Source: Psychrobacter sp. Choline-02u-9 (lineage in GTDB: Bacteria; Pseudomonadota; Gammaproteobacteria; Pseudomonadales; Moraxellaceae). From it: a stretch of DNA of 64,000 bases. This document shows, in pieces, positions 1 to 8,562 of the stretch. The position numbers and the translations under genes were made by a program. Location of the stretch: positions 186,001-250,000 of the forward strand of contig NZ_PJBF01000040.1 of assembly GCF_002836505.1 (NCBI RefSeq), read 5' to 3'. The notes beneath the pieces are model-generated. The model saw only the letters and a list, made by a program, of their open reading frames with translations. It did not search any database and had not been told where the DNA came from. Each line of letters begins with the position of its first letter. Position 1 is the first letter of the stretch.

Positions 1-1093
1 GATTCAGCTGCTGCTCGCTCACCAATGGACCCATTTGCGTTTCTGTCGCAAAACCATCACCAATTTGCAAACTTTCCGTTTTAACTTTTAACGTATCAAA
101 CAGTTGTGTAGCGACATTTTGATGGACAATCAGACGCGACGTGGCCGAGCATATCTGACCTGCATTGGTAAATATACCACCAATGATTAAATCGCAAGCG
201 TAATCAATATCAGCATCTGCGCAGACCACAATAGCAGACTTGCCACCTAGCTCTAAACTGATGTCTTTGATGCCTTTTGCTGCTTGAATCATGACCTTTT
301 CGCCGACTACATTACTACCTGTAAACGATACTTTGTCAATCAGCGGATGACTGGTCATAGCAGTGCCCACTTCAGCAGCACCCGGTAAGATATTAACCAC
401 TCCTTTTGGCAAGCCAATCTCAGATAAGATATTACCTAGCATAAGCTCTGGTAATAGTGTCACTTCAGACGGTTTCAATAGCACGGTACATCCTGCCGCT
501 AGCGCAGGAGCCAACTTCCAAGAGGTCGTCACCATTGGGAAATTCCAAGGGGTAATCAGCGCACAAACACCCACTGGCGAGTATGTCTTTAACAAGCGTA
601 TGCCTGACTCAAGCGTTGAGACCTTAGACCACGTTGCCTGCTCTGTGATGAGATTGGCATAGTAGCGATAGCAGGCAATGGCGTCCCCTACGTCTATCTT
701 TGCTTCTTCAATTGGCTTGCCGTTGTTTAATACAGACAGCCCAACCAAGGTATCAAATTGCTGTTCCATAGACTCTGCAATCGCATTTAGATAGCGGGCA
801 CGCTCGCTTACCGTGGTCTGTGACCAGCCAGCAAACGCTTCATCAGCCGCTGCAACTGCCTGCTCTACATGGGCACTGGTGCATAAGCGCATCGTTGCAA
901 TTACATTGCCTGAATTTGGATCATACAACGCATGGTTATTTGTATTATCAAAGCTTGCATTACCAGAATCAGTCGCGAGCGCTTCAATCGTAACCCAGTC
1001 ACCATTGATATAAGCGGCATTGAGTACAACTTCGGTTTGAGCCGTTTGTATGGCAGTTTCTCTGGTTAAATCTGTAGAGTTCAGCATTTCCAT
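1..1093 (-). CDS. NAD(P)-dependent aldehyde dehydrogenase (3' end outside window)
   Basis: The leftward frame is open from an ATG at 1093 to the window edge (364 codons), so the C-terminus is missing. Aldehyde dehydrogenase motifs are clear: the cofactor-binding segment ITPWNFP followed by KPSE, an FTGS turn, the catalytic-glutamate motif LELGGKS and the nucleophile motif NAGQICSATSRL with its cysteine. The cysteine context resembles betaine-aldehyde-type (ALDH10-like) enzymes. A second ATG lies two codons downstream; the first has AAGG 12 bases upstream. It is the last visible gene of the gbuA-aruI-dld-yjiH series. Inference from context: it oxidises 4-guanidinobutyraldehyde, the product of the AruI-like enzyme, to 4-guanidinobutyrate. 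It does not look like a close relative of Pseudomonas KauB, so betaine aldehyde or another amino-aldehyde is an alternative substrate. Confidence 0.88.
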   Translation of the reverse strand, partial: MEMLNSTDLTRETAIQTAQTEVVLNAAYINGDWVTIEALATDSGNASFDNTNNHALYDPNSGNVIATMRLCTSAHVEQAVAAADEAFAGWSQTTVSERARYLNAIAESMEQQFDTLVGLSVLNNGKPIEEAKIDVGDAIACYRYYANLITEQATWSKVSTLESGIRLLKTYSPVGVCALITPWNFPMVTTSWKLAPALAAGCTVLLKPSEVTLLPELMLGNILSEIGLPKGVVNILPGAAEVGTAMTSHPLIDKVSFTGSNVVGEKVMIQAAKGIKDISLELGGKSAIVVCADADIDYACDLIIGGIFTNAGQICSATSRLIVHQNVATQLFDTLKVKTESLQIGDGFATETQMGPLVSEQQLN

Positions 1094-1248
1094 AATGGTC
1101 AATCGCCTTATATTTTTGATCAAATTGTCTTTATGTGCGTAACGTCCGTAACGTCATTGGCTAAATGGTCGGTTTAACTGACTACAGAAAAACCGACCAT
1201 TTGTATATTATCGTCAGGCTAGATGCCTTGTGAATACTAGACACGCCA

Positions 1249-2655
1249 CTAATACAGTAGATGCGCCACTGATGTGATGACTACCAAACTAATAAGCGTA
1301 CGAAGGATAAAGATTAAAAATAGCTCTAATACATTTAGCTTAATATTTGACTTCAAAATCAGCGCACCGACTTCAGACATATAGATAATCTGAGTGATTG
1401 AGGCAGCTCCAACGATGAATCGTGTCATCTCACTTTCAATGCTTTTGCCAACCAATGCTGGCAAGTACATATCTGCAAAGCCCATAATCATGGCAGGTGC
1501 AGCTTTTGCCGCTTCTGGAATCTGCAACCATTCAAGTACTGGTACAAGCGGTGTCGCAATCCAATTAAAGACAGGCGTGTACTCTGCTAAACCAAGGCCA
1601 ATCGTACCGATAGCGAAGGTTACTGGAATTAGTCCCAAATAGATATCAAACAGATTGTGTAAGCTGCGTTTGAACACTTTACCTAAGCTTGGCATAGAAT
1701 GCGCGCGAGTCACCGCACGATTGACCGCCCATTGGTACGTTGTATATTCTGCAGGAATGCCTTCATCTAGCATGCTTTTGCCAGAATGATACGTATCAGG
1801 CTTAAGTGACAATGGTGGTATACGCGGCATGATAATCGCAGCGATGAAACCAGTTAGCGCAATGGTTAGATAAAAGAAAACGAAGTTATTGTCTACGCCG
1901 ATGGTTTTGGCAACCACATAGGTAAAGGCGATAGAAGTGACGGAAAATGTGGTCGCGATAATGGCAGCTTCACGCTGACTATAGAAGCTTTTGTCATACT
2001 CTTGCATAGTGACTAGCAGGCCGATAGACGCGGCACCAAACCAAGAAGACATCGCATCGACAGCAGAACGACCAGGCAGTTTGAAAAGCTTGATAAATAC
2101 TTTACTGGCTAAAGTACCCAAAAACTCCATCAAGCCGAAATCAGTCAAAAATGGCAGCGATAAAATGGCAAAGAAGAACAACGGAATCAAAACAGGAATC
2201 AAATCCTCAAAAATGACACCGCCTGTATTACGATTGATAATAAACTCAGGGCCAACTTGTAGAAAAATCATCCAAACAAATGCCATTCCTAAAAACCGGA
2301 TAGCAAGCCAAAACCACTCAACATCAAAGAGTTTTTTAGCAAGCGAACCTTCATTTAGATTTGGCTTTAACGCTTTGACGGCCAGCGCACCAAAAAAGGA
2401 TATCGTCACGAGCGCCATCGTGATATAGGTCACAAAACCACCTAAGGCTGATTGTAGCGTATCGGTCAATACACCTAATAAAATCGTGACTTTACCATCC
2501 CACTCGAACGGTATGATAAATAACGCAATACCCAATGCTGAAAACAACAAAAACTTCCACATTGCTGCTCGCCACTGACCTGCTTTTGGCGTTTCTGGAT
2601 CGACCATATTATTCCCTAAAATCGGCTGCTGCGACTTATCCATATAACTCGTCAT
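1249..2655 (-). CDS. yjiH: YjiH-family membrane protein with nucleoside-recognition (Gate) domain
   Basis: A 468-residue polytopic inner-membrane protein with about ten hydrophobic segments. It resembles the YjiH family, which carries a Gate/nucleoside-recognition domain; the stretch around residues 160-260 (LPFLTDFGLMEFLG onward) is typical. Family substrates are not established. The start at 2655 is supported by AAGGAGA seven bases upstream. The gene overlaps the end of dld by 20 bases, which implies translational coupling. Inference: because it sits inside a guanidino-acid catabolic operon it probably moves the substrate or a product, such as arginine, a guanidino acid or GABA, across the membrane. 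Nothing in the sequence itself fixes the substrate. Confidence 0.8.
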   Translation of the reverse strand: MTSYMDKSQQPILGNNMVDPETPKAGQWRAAMWKFLLFSALGIALFIIPFEWDGKVTILLGVLTDTLQSALGGFVTYITMALVTISFFGALAVKALKPNLNEGSLAKKLFDVEWFWLAIRFLGMAFVWMIFLQVGPEFIINRNTGGVIFEDLIPVLIPLFFFAILSLPFLTDFGLMEFLGTLASKVFIKLFKLPGRSAVDAMSSWFGAASIGLLVTMQEYDKSFYSQREAAIIATTFSVTSIAFTYVVAKTIGVDNNFVFFYLTIALTGFIAAIIMPRIPPLSLKPDTYHSGKSMLDEGIPAEYTTYQWAVNRAVTRAHSMPSLGKVFKRSLHNLFDIYLGLIPVTFAIGTIGLGLAEYTPVFNWIATPLVPVLEWLQIPEAAKAAPAMIMGFADMYLPALVGKSIESEMTRFIVGAASITQIIYMSEVGALILKSNIKLNVLELFLIFILRTLISLVVITSVAHLLY

Positions 2656-4486
2656 TTAACTTCTCCTTGATGGGCGATGATTGCCAGTTTTTCCATTTCT
2701 CTGTCTGACCAATACCTGGGTTAAGCGAATTGGTTGGATCCAGTTTTTTATAAAAATAATGTAGCTCAGTTTTAGCAGGATACACATGCCCCACATTGTG
2801 CTCAGCAGGATACTCAATATGACGTTGGTCATAAAATACCAGCAGCTCATCCTTGAATTGCTTGGCATTGGTCTTAGGTTTCAATAAATAGTCTTGGTGC
2901 ATGACATAACAGAAAAAATGCCCCAAATAAAAAGTTTTGCTGACTTGTTTTTGTAAATGTTCAGGTAGAGTCTCGTCCCAATCTACGGCATTTCTAGGTA
3001 AAGCAATATCGGTCGATAGCAGCTCGCCAAATTTATCTTGATTTAAATTATGATAACGGAACATGGCAGCGGTCGCGGCACTGCGAAATACCAATAACGA
3101 TTGCGATTCAAGCTCTGTGCATACATGCAGCGCACCTTGATATTGCTGTAGATGATTTTGCAAAAAATCCTGCGCAGTGGCGATATTGTTGCCATCATTT
3201 TTATTAGAATCTTTATTAATGCCTTTATCAGAATTTCTATTAATGCCATGTTCAAAGTCGTTATCAAAACCATCTGCGACTTTTATAATCAAATGGTATT
3301 TATATGAGAGTGCCTGCGTGGTCAAAGTGGCTGGTAATGACGGCGGCATAAACCTAGATGTTAGTTGCAGTATCCGATCTGGCAGCGTCTTTGGAAGATG
3401 CCATTTATCTAGATAGTAGCCAATCTTTGCTTGCAGTCGATATAACGTCCCTATCTGACTAGCAGGAAGCTTACGCATACTCAGACAAGTGTCTCGACCA
3501 TAGTGCATGGTAATGTCGTTATAGTCTTTATGCATATACTCAGCCAACACGGGCAATTTCAACTCGCTTTTTAACCATTGTTTTCTGAGTGTGGTCAAGG
3601 TATCAGCGTCGTTGGTCGAGATATAAAATGTTTGCTCGTGTTTAGGCTTGGCAAAGGTCGCTACCCTCACCGCAAATACAATGACCTTGCCAGCTGAGCC
3701 AGATGCTTCATACAGACCGTTGGGATCATTGTTAAATCTAGCAGGTGTCTCTGCCTCACAATCACGGACTTTGTATTGATAATGATGGTTGGTACAGGCT
3801 TTACTGTTACTCGTACTATTTGAGACCTTATTAAACGTACCAGCTTGCAGGTTCTCTAGCATTTCCTCTGGCTGCGACCCCAAATCCAGTCCCAGATGAT
3901 TGATTAACTCAAACGCTCCTGAGGTATTGCGTCTGGCAAATAACGCCATCTCAGTATAAGCAGGTCCACGCTGCACCAACATCCCGCCCGAGCTGTTGCA
4001 GATGCCGCCTATCACTGATGCACCCACACAACTAGAGCCCAGTACTGAATGCGGCTCACGTCCTAGTGGCGCAAGGGTGGACTCTAATTGCTGCAAAGTA
4101 GCGGCTGGCAAAGCAACCAGTTCTGCTGCATCGTTGAGTAAATGCACACCGGCTAGTAACTGCATAGAGATTACGACTAATGGACGATCATAATCTCCAT
4201 TCGGAGTTGAACCACCTGTCAGGCCTGTATTGGCCGCTTGAGCAATTATAATCACATCGGCAGCAGCACAGATATTAATGACGCGCCATAGTGCCACAAG
4301 AGAGTGCGGTATCACAACTGCTACGGTCGCGTCTGTGATAGTCTCAATTGCACCTTGTACATAAGACTGCTGTTGGCTAGGTTTTGTCAATACATTGGTC
4401 GTACCAACGACAGCAGCAAGCGCCGTTAACAAACGCGGTATGTGTTTATGTCTACTTTCTGACATTTCTATAGCATTGGGCGTCAT
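2636..4486 (-). CDS. dld: Quinone-dependent D-lactate dehydrogenase-type flavoprotein (Dld)
   Basis: A 616-residue protein that aligns by eye along its whole length with E. coli Dld (about 571 residues): N-terminal FAD-binding domain with the AANTGLTGGSTPNG and GREPHSVLGSSC motifs, central membrane-binding and cap regions, and the conserved C-terminal NPGIGQT. Dld is a peripheral membrane enzyme that oxidises D-lactate to pyruvate and reduces quinone. The start at 4486 has AAGGA nine bases upstream; an internal ATG follows at residue 8. The extra length is partly a low-complexity Asn/Asp/Lys insertion near residues 405-432. Context is unusual: it lies between aruI and yjiH in a guanidino-acid operon. 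It may supply pyruvate as amino acceptor for arginine transamination, or act on a 2-hydroxy acid related to arginine. Family assignment is firm; the substrate is inferred. Confidence 0.92.
   Translation of the reverse strand: MTPNAIEMSESRHKHIPRLLTALAAVVGTTNVLTKPSQQQSYVQGAIETITDATVAVVIPHSLVALWRVINICAAADVIIIAQAANTGLTGGSTPNGDYDRPLVVISMQLLAGVHLLNDAAELVALPAATLQQLESTLAPLGREPHSVLGSSCVGASVIGGICNSSGGMLVQRGPAYTEMALFARRNTSGAFELINHLGLDLGSQPEEMLENLQAGTFNKVSNSTSNSKACTNHHYQYKVRDCEAETPARFNNDPNGLYEASGSAGKVIVFAVRVATFAKPKHEQTFYISTNDADTLTTLRKQWLKSELKLPVLAEYMHKDYNDITMHYGRDTCLSMRKLPASQIGTLYRLQAKIGYYLDKWHLPKTLPDRILQLTSRFMPPSLPATLTTQALSYKYHLIIKVADGFDNDFEHGINRNSDKGINKDSNKNDGNNIATAQDFLQNHLQQYQGALHVCTELESQSLLVFRSAATAAMFRYHNLNQDKFGELLSTDIALPRNAVDWDETLPEHLQKQVSKTFYLGHFFCYVMHQDYLLKPKTNAKQFKDELLVFYDQRHIEYPAEHNVGHVYPAKTELHYFYKKLDPTNSLNPGIGQTEKWKNWQSSPIKEKLNDELYG
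3200..3247. repeat. 24-bp tandem duplication inside dld
   Basis: Two adjacent 24-bp units, 3200-3223 and 3224-3247, differ at only three positions. They are in frame and encode the repeated pattern GIN(R/K)(N/D)SDK/NK in the predicted protein (about residues 414-429). The segment has no counterpart that I recall in E. coli Dld and probably forms a disordered surface loop. Confidence 0.85.
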
Positions 4487-4591
4487 GAACGTGCTTCCTT
4501 GCGTAATCAGCGTTTGTCATTTTTTTGTCGTTTTTTAGACCTGTGACTATCGGTCTCGTGATTATCCGTAGCATTAAAGACCGTATTACTG

Positions 4592-6313
4592 TTAATTAAA
4601 ATAAGTCACTGTCTTAGCCATTTCTTTTAGAAAATCGTCCGCTTCATCAATCTCATAAATGATTGGTTGTTTACCCTTCGTGTCTACCTTTAATGCGTCT
4701 AGCAATTGCTGCTTATTGGTGATTCTGCGATAGCCAGCGCCAAACCCTGCTGCTAATGGCTCAAAGTTTGGCGTTTTGATGTTGACGCCAATCAGTGGTA
4801 AACCGCCCTCTTCCATATAGCGACGAATCTCACCGTAGCCTTGGTTGTTCCATAACAAGACGATCAATGGTAGCTCAAGCTCGGCTGCGCAGATAAGCTC
4901 GGCAATCGTAAATTGAATACCACCATCACCCATTAGACTGACGACAGGTAGGTTTGAGCCAACCATGGCGCCAATAGCAGCAGGCAAACCATAGCCTAAT
5001 GTGCCAAAACCCGTCGATGAATTAAACCATTTACGCGTCGCCAAGGCTTCTAGGCCAAGGTTGCCACTGTAGACAGGCTGCGTTGAATCACCAACGAAAA
5101 TGACATCTTCTACTTCATCTCTAATCAGCTGTAGTAATGCATTTTGACCCGCAAAGTCTGTCGTTACATCCTTCAAGATAGCTTGCTTTGCCTCATTGAC
5201 ACGTGATAATGCTTGATGATCGAATGTCTGACCTTCTAAGCGACTACATAAACCACTAATCGCCATTTGCGCGTCAGACAGTACCGCAATATCTGCTCTA
5301 AACGGACGCTGCAATTGCTGGGCATCACAGTCGATACGTACCAGCGTGCCGTTGATTTTGAACTCACCATTAAAGAACACATCATAGTCAGTCTCGCCAA
5401 GCTCAGTACCAATCGCTAACACCCAATCCGCCTCGGTAATCACGGCTCGGCCTGCTTCTAATGACTGGTTGCTACCTAAACTTAATGGATGACCAGGTGG
5501 CAGCAAGCCTTTTGCATTAATCGTCAAAAACGTTGGCGCATCTATCAGCTCTGCCAATCGTTGTGCATCTTGATCGACATCGACACAGCCGCCTCCATAA
5601 AGTATTACAGGGTTTTTCGCGGTTTGTAATGACTGCACGATTAGGTCTAATTGCGTAGGATTCGGCAATGGTCTTGTGACCTGTGGTAGGCTCAAATTAT
5701 TTGTACTAGCTTCGCTATTTGCTACAGCATTTAACTTAGGCGGCTTAGCAACGTGGCTGGCATCAGCAGTGATGACATCGATAGGCAGCTGAATATGTAC
5801 AGGGCCAGGACGTGCACCGTTAAATAAGGCAAAAGCTTCTGCAATGACTTTTGGTAGCGATTCAGGTTGCCAAATGGTCTTACTAGTCAAGGCTACTTTA
5901 CTAATCATGCCTTGCTGATCATGCAACTCATGCAAATGCCCTTCACCACTACCCGTGTCTTTAACTTTATTGACACTAGAAATCACTAGCATCGGTATCG
6001 AATCAGCCAGTGCTTGCGCCATTGCCGTCATAATATTGGTCATACCAGGGCCAGTGATGATAAAGCATACACCAACCTTGCCAGAGGCACGGTAGTAACC
6101 ATCTGCCATAAACCCAGCGCCTTGCTCATGGCGCGGTGTCACATGACGAATATTGGTATTTGGAAGGCCGCGATACAGCTCTACCGTATGTACACCAGGG
6201 ATACCAAAAACGGTCTCTACACCATAGTACTCTAGCCACTGCACCAATAGCTCACCGCAGGTCAATGATGAAGTTTCAATCAAAGGAGAAGGCGTTTGCG
6301 TCAATTTGGTCAT
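4592..6313 (-). CDS. aruI: Thiamine-diphosphate 2-ketoarginine (5-guanidino-2-oxopentanoate) decarboxylase
   Basis: A 573-residue ThDP enzyme of the acetolactate-synthase/benzoylformate-decarboxylase type. The N-terminal Pyr domain carries the cofactor-activating glutamate (E63 in TPRHEQGAGFMADGYYR); the C-terminal PP domain has the GDG...NN metal/diphosphate motif at about residues 462-490. The opening VFGIPGVHTVELYRGLP segment matches what I recall of Pseudomonas AruI rather than acetolactate synthases. AruI converts 2-ketoarginine to 4-guanidinobutyraldehyde and CO2. The next gene upstream encodes guanidinobutyrase, and an aldehyde dehydrogenase lies downstream, which together complete the route to GABA and urea. 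No aminotransferase (AruH) is visible in the window. A different branched or guanidino keto acid is possible but less likely. Confidence 0.85.
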   Translation of the reverse strand: MTKLTQTPSPLIETSSLTCGELLVQWLEYYGVETVFGIPGVHTVELYRGLPNTNIRHVTPRHEQGAGFMADGYYRASGKVGVCFIITGPGMTNIMTAMAQALADSIPMLVISSVNKVKDTGSGEGHLHELHDQQGMISKVALTSKTIWQPESLPKVIAEAFALFNGARPGPVHIQLPIDVITADASHVAKPPKLNAVANSEASTNNLSLPQVTRPLPNPTQLDLIVQSLQTAKNPVILYGGGCVDVDQDAQRLAELIDAPTFLTINAKGLLPPGHPLSLGSNQSLEAGRAVITEADWVLAIGTELGETDYDVFFNGEFKINGTLVRIDCDAQQLQRPFRADIAVLSDAQMAISGLCSRLEGQTFDHQALSRVNEAKQAILKDVTTDFAGQNALLQLIRDEVEDVIFVGDSTQPVYSGNLGLEALATRKWFNSSTGFGTLGYGLPAAIGAMVGSNLPVVSLMGDGGIQFTIAELICAAELELPLIVLLWNNQGYGEIRRYMEEGGLPLIGVNIKTPNFEPLAAGFGAGYRRITNKQQLLDALKVDTKGKQPIIYEIDEADDFLKEMAKTVTYFN

Positions 6314-6462
6314 GGGTCAGTCATCCTAAAAAATTTCGCTGAATATTCAGATAATTATCAATACCTCAAAACAACCTTTGTATTTTTTCTTTCATACCGA
6401 TTATTAGTCACTAATTACTGGCTGCAAAGGCTGCTCATTATAGAGGTAATAAATGATGGTGA

Positions 6463-7431
6463 TTAGTAAACCGCTTTAACCTTGTCGTCATAGCGTACGC
6501 CCGGCAGGATGCATAGCATCTCGAACAATAAGTTCGCCGCCAATACCGAGGTGTTACCGAATGGATCATACGGTGGTGATACTTCGACCAAATCACCGCC
6601 CACCACGTCTAGGCCACGCATACCGCGTATGATTTCGATACCTTGAGTAGAGGTCAAGCCGCCGATTTCAGCAGTGCCCGTACCTGGGGCAAATGCAGGA
6701 TCAATACCGTCGATATCAAAGCTCAAATAGACAGGACCATCACCTAGCTTTTCACGTACTTCAGCCATAAGCGGTGTTAGCGACTTATACCAGCACTCCT
6801 CAGCAGGTACCACGCGGAATCCTTGCTCAGTTGACCAGTCAAACTCTTCAGCGCTATAGCCTGTACCACGTAGACCAATCTGTACCACACGATTGCCATC
6901 AATTAGGTTTTCTTCGACAGCGCGGCGGAACGGCGTACCATGCGCGATTTTTTCGCCAAACATATCATCATTGATATCAGCATGAGCATCGATATGTACC
7001 ATACCGACAGGGCCATGTTTTTTGGCAAGGGCACGCAGGATAGGTAACGCGATAGTATGATCGCCGCCTAGTGTTAGAGGAATCGCGCCGTGTTTGACGA
7101 TTTTATCGGTATAGAATTTTTCGATGATATCAACGCTTTTTAGCAGGTTGAATGTATTGATAGGCACATCGCCAATGTCAGCGACTTGTAATGACTCAAA
7201 AGGTGCAGCGCGAGTGGCCACATTGTAGGGACGAATCATTCTTGACTCATCACGAATTTGTCTAGGACCCAATCTTGCACCGCTACGGTTGGATGCACCA
7301 ATATCTAAAGGTACGCCAACGAACGCCACATCTAACCCTTCAGCATCAGCCTGAGTTGGCAGACGCATCATAGAAGCGAAACCGCCAAATCTTGGCATAT
7401 CATTGCCGCTTAATGGTTGATTGAATGTCAT
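6463..7431 (-). CDS. gbuA: Guanidinobutyrase (ureohydrolase family)
   Basis: A 322-residue Mn-dependent ureohydrolase. Metal ligands are all present: H125 (GGDHT), D148, H150 and D152 (DAHAD), D239 and D241 (SFDIDGIDP). The N-terminal GNDMPRFGG and the later RPYNVAT and ADIGDV segments closely follow Pseudomonas aeruginosa GbuA as I remember it, more than agmatinase SpeB. GbuA hydrolyses 4-guanidinobutyrate to 4-aminobutyrate and urea. The gene is first in the leftward operon; 149 bases separate it from aruI. A LysR gene is divergent upstream, the same arrangement as gbuA/gbuR in Pseudomonas. Agmatinase or 3-guanidinopropionase activity remains possible because the subfamilies are close. Confidence 0.88.
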   Translation of the reverse strand: MTFNQPLSGNDMPRFGGFASMMRLPTQADAEGLDVAFVGVPLDIGASNRSGARLGPRQIRDESRMIRPYNVATRAAPFESLQVADIGDVPINTFNLLKSVDIIEKFYTDKIVKHGAIPLTLGGDHTIALPILRALAKKHGPVGMVHIDAHADINDDMFGEKIAHGTPFRRAVEENLIDGNRVVQIGLRGTGYSAEEFDWSTEQGFRVVPAEECWYKSLTPLMAEVREKLGDGPVYLSFDIDGIDPAFAPGTGTAEIGGLTSTQGIEIIRGMRGLDVVGGDLVEVSPPYDPFGNTSVLAANLLFEMLCILPGVRYDDKVKAVY

Positions 7432-7524
7432 AAGTTACTTCCTTGTTCTATTTGGTTTAAGTACACAATTTGCTACATGCCATTGACAATACATAAATAT
7501 AAGAGAAGGAACCATGGTAAAATT

Positions 7525-7540
7525 TAGAAGTAAACTTCTA
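7525..7540. promoter_or_regulatory. Dyad operator between gbuA and the LysR gene
   Basis: TAGAAGT-AA-ACTTCTA is a 7+2+7 perfect dyad in the 212-base divergent intergenic region. It has the T-N11-A spacing expected of a LysR-type box. A second partial copy, AGAAGTTTA, lies at 7577-7585. LysR regulators usually bind such a recognition site plus a weaker activation site. Assignment to the adjacent regulator is inferred from position. Confidence 0.6.
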
Positions 7541-7643
7541 TTTTTTCGTAGTAAAGTGCGCTTATAGGTCACTATCAGAAGTTTATGAGAGGCAGTATCG
7601 ATTAAAAAAAGATGATATTGATTTAATAAATGAGGAGCCGCTT

Positions 7644-8546
7644 TTGATATTGGATGAACTGATAAAGATAGACATCAAAACACTACGCAGCTTTATGGCT
7701 ATCGTAGAGTGCCAAGGCGTGACGGCCGCTCAGTCACGCTTGAATGTCACTACTTCTGTGATCAGTGGACACTTAACCCACTTAGAAGATCGCTTAGGCA
7801 TGACGCTGTGCCATCGTGGTCGAGCAGGATTTAAGCTGACAGAGGACGGTGCCGCTGTTTACGAGGCATGTTTGGGCTTTACCGAATCAGTCGCCAGCTT
7901 TCAACATCAGCTGCACTATATTAAGCAATTAGACTCAGTTCACGGCGGGCACATCAGGCTTTGCTTGATTGATCAGATGCCCAAGTTTTTTTATGATGCA
8001 CTTAGACAACGTCTAGCCAATAGCTACCGTAATAACCCGTTAATACACTTTTCTATCGACGTACAAAGCCCTGAAAGCATGTTAGAAAAGCTCTTAAGTA
8101 ACGAGAGTGACATTGGTGTGGGTTATTTTGGCAGCTTTCCACCTTTACTGACCTTTAAGCCAGCATTTGTTGAAAAACAAGTGGTCTGCTGTGGACGCGA
8201 GCATAGATTATTTTACAACTCAGAAGGATTAACTTTTGAGGATTTAGAACAGAACTATCCGTGGATAAAAAGAGGCTATGTAGTAGAGCATCATATCAAT
8301 CATATTCGCCCCAAGACGTTAAGCGCGACTACTTATCATATGGAGGCGACAGCGCAGCTTATCCTTGCAGGCCACCATGTTGGCTACTTGCCGCGTGATT
8401 TAGCGAAGCGTTATGAGGGTATGGGACTGATGAAAATACTGCTGCCTGATGAGGCAAGCTATGATGTCGAGCACCATTGGGCATATAGAGAAAATCAGCC
8501 TAAACAAGCGGCTGACTTTTTGAATAAGATGATGAACTTGTTATAA
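7644..8546 (+). CDS. LysR-family transcriptional regulator (GbuR-like)
   Basis: A 300-residue LysR-type protein: N-terminal winged HTH (about residues 10-65, with the sequence around VTAAQSRLNVTTSVISGHLTHLEDRL) and a C-terminal effector-binding domain. The start is a TTG at 7644, supported by GAGGAG six bases upstream; an ATG at 7654 is out of frame and no in-frame ATG exists before the HTH. The gene diverges from the guanidinobutyrase operon, as gbuR does in Pseudomonas. It probably senses 4-guanidinobutyrate or a related guanidino compound and controls both directions. Its end is only 16 bases from the convergent antiporter gene, leaving no room for a long terminator. Confidence 0.85.
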   Translation: MILDELIKIDIKTLRSFMAIVECQGVTAAQSRLNVTTSVISGHLTHLEDRLGMTLCHRGRAGFKLTEDGAAVYEACLGFTESVASFQHQLHYIKQLDSVHGGHIRLCLIDQMPKFFYDALRQRLANSYRNNPLIHFSIDVQSPESMLEKLLSNESDIGVGYFGSFPPLLTFKPAFVEKQVVCCGREHRLFYNSEGLTFEDLEQNYPWIKRGYVVEHHINHIRPKTLSATTYHMEATAQLILAGHHVGYLPRDLAKRYEGMGLMKILLPDEASYDVEHHWAYRENQPKQAADFLNKMMNLL

Positions 8547-8562
8547 GATACCACTAGGTTTA

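Noticed and set aside
1227..1240. AGACACGCC downstream of yjiH, resembling a MITE end
   Set aside because: Only nine bases match and there is no partner end within 300 bases.
4501..4570. AGACC...GGTCT inverted repeat between aruI and dld as a terminator
   Set aside because: The stem is only 5 bp and is followed by A rather than T in the direction of transcription, so aruI and dld are taken as one operon.
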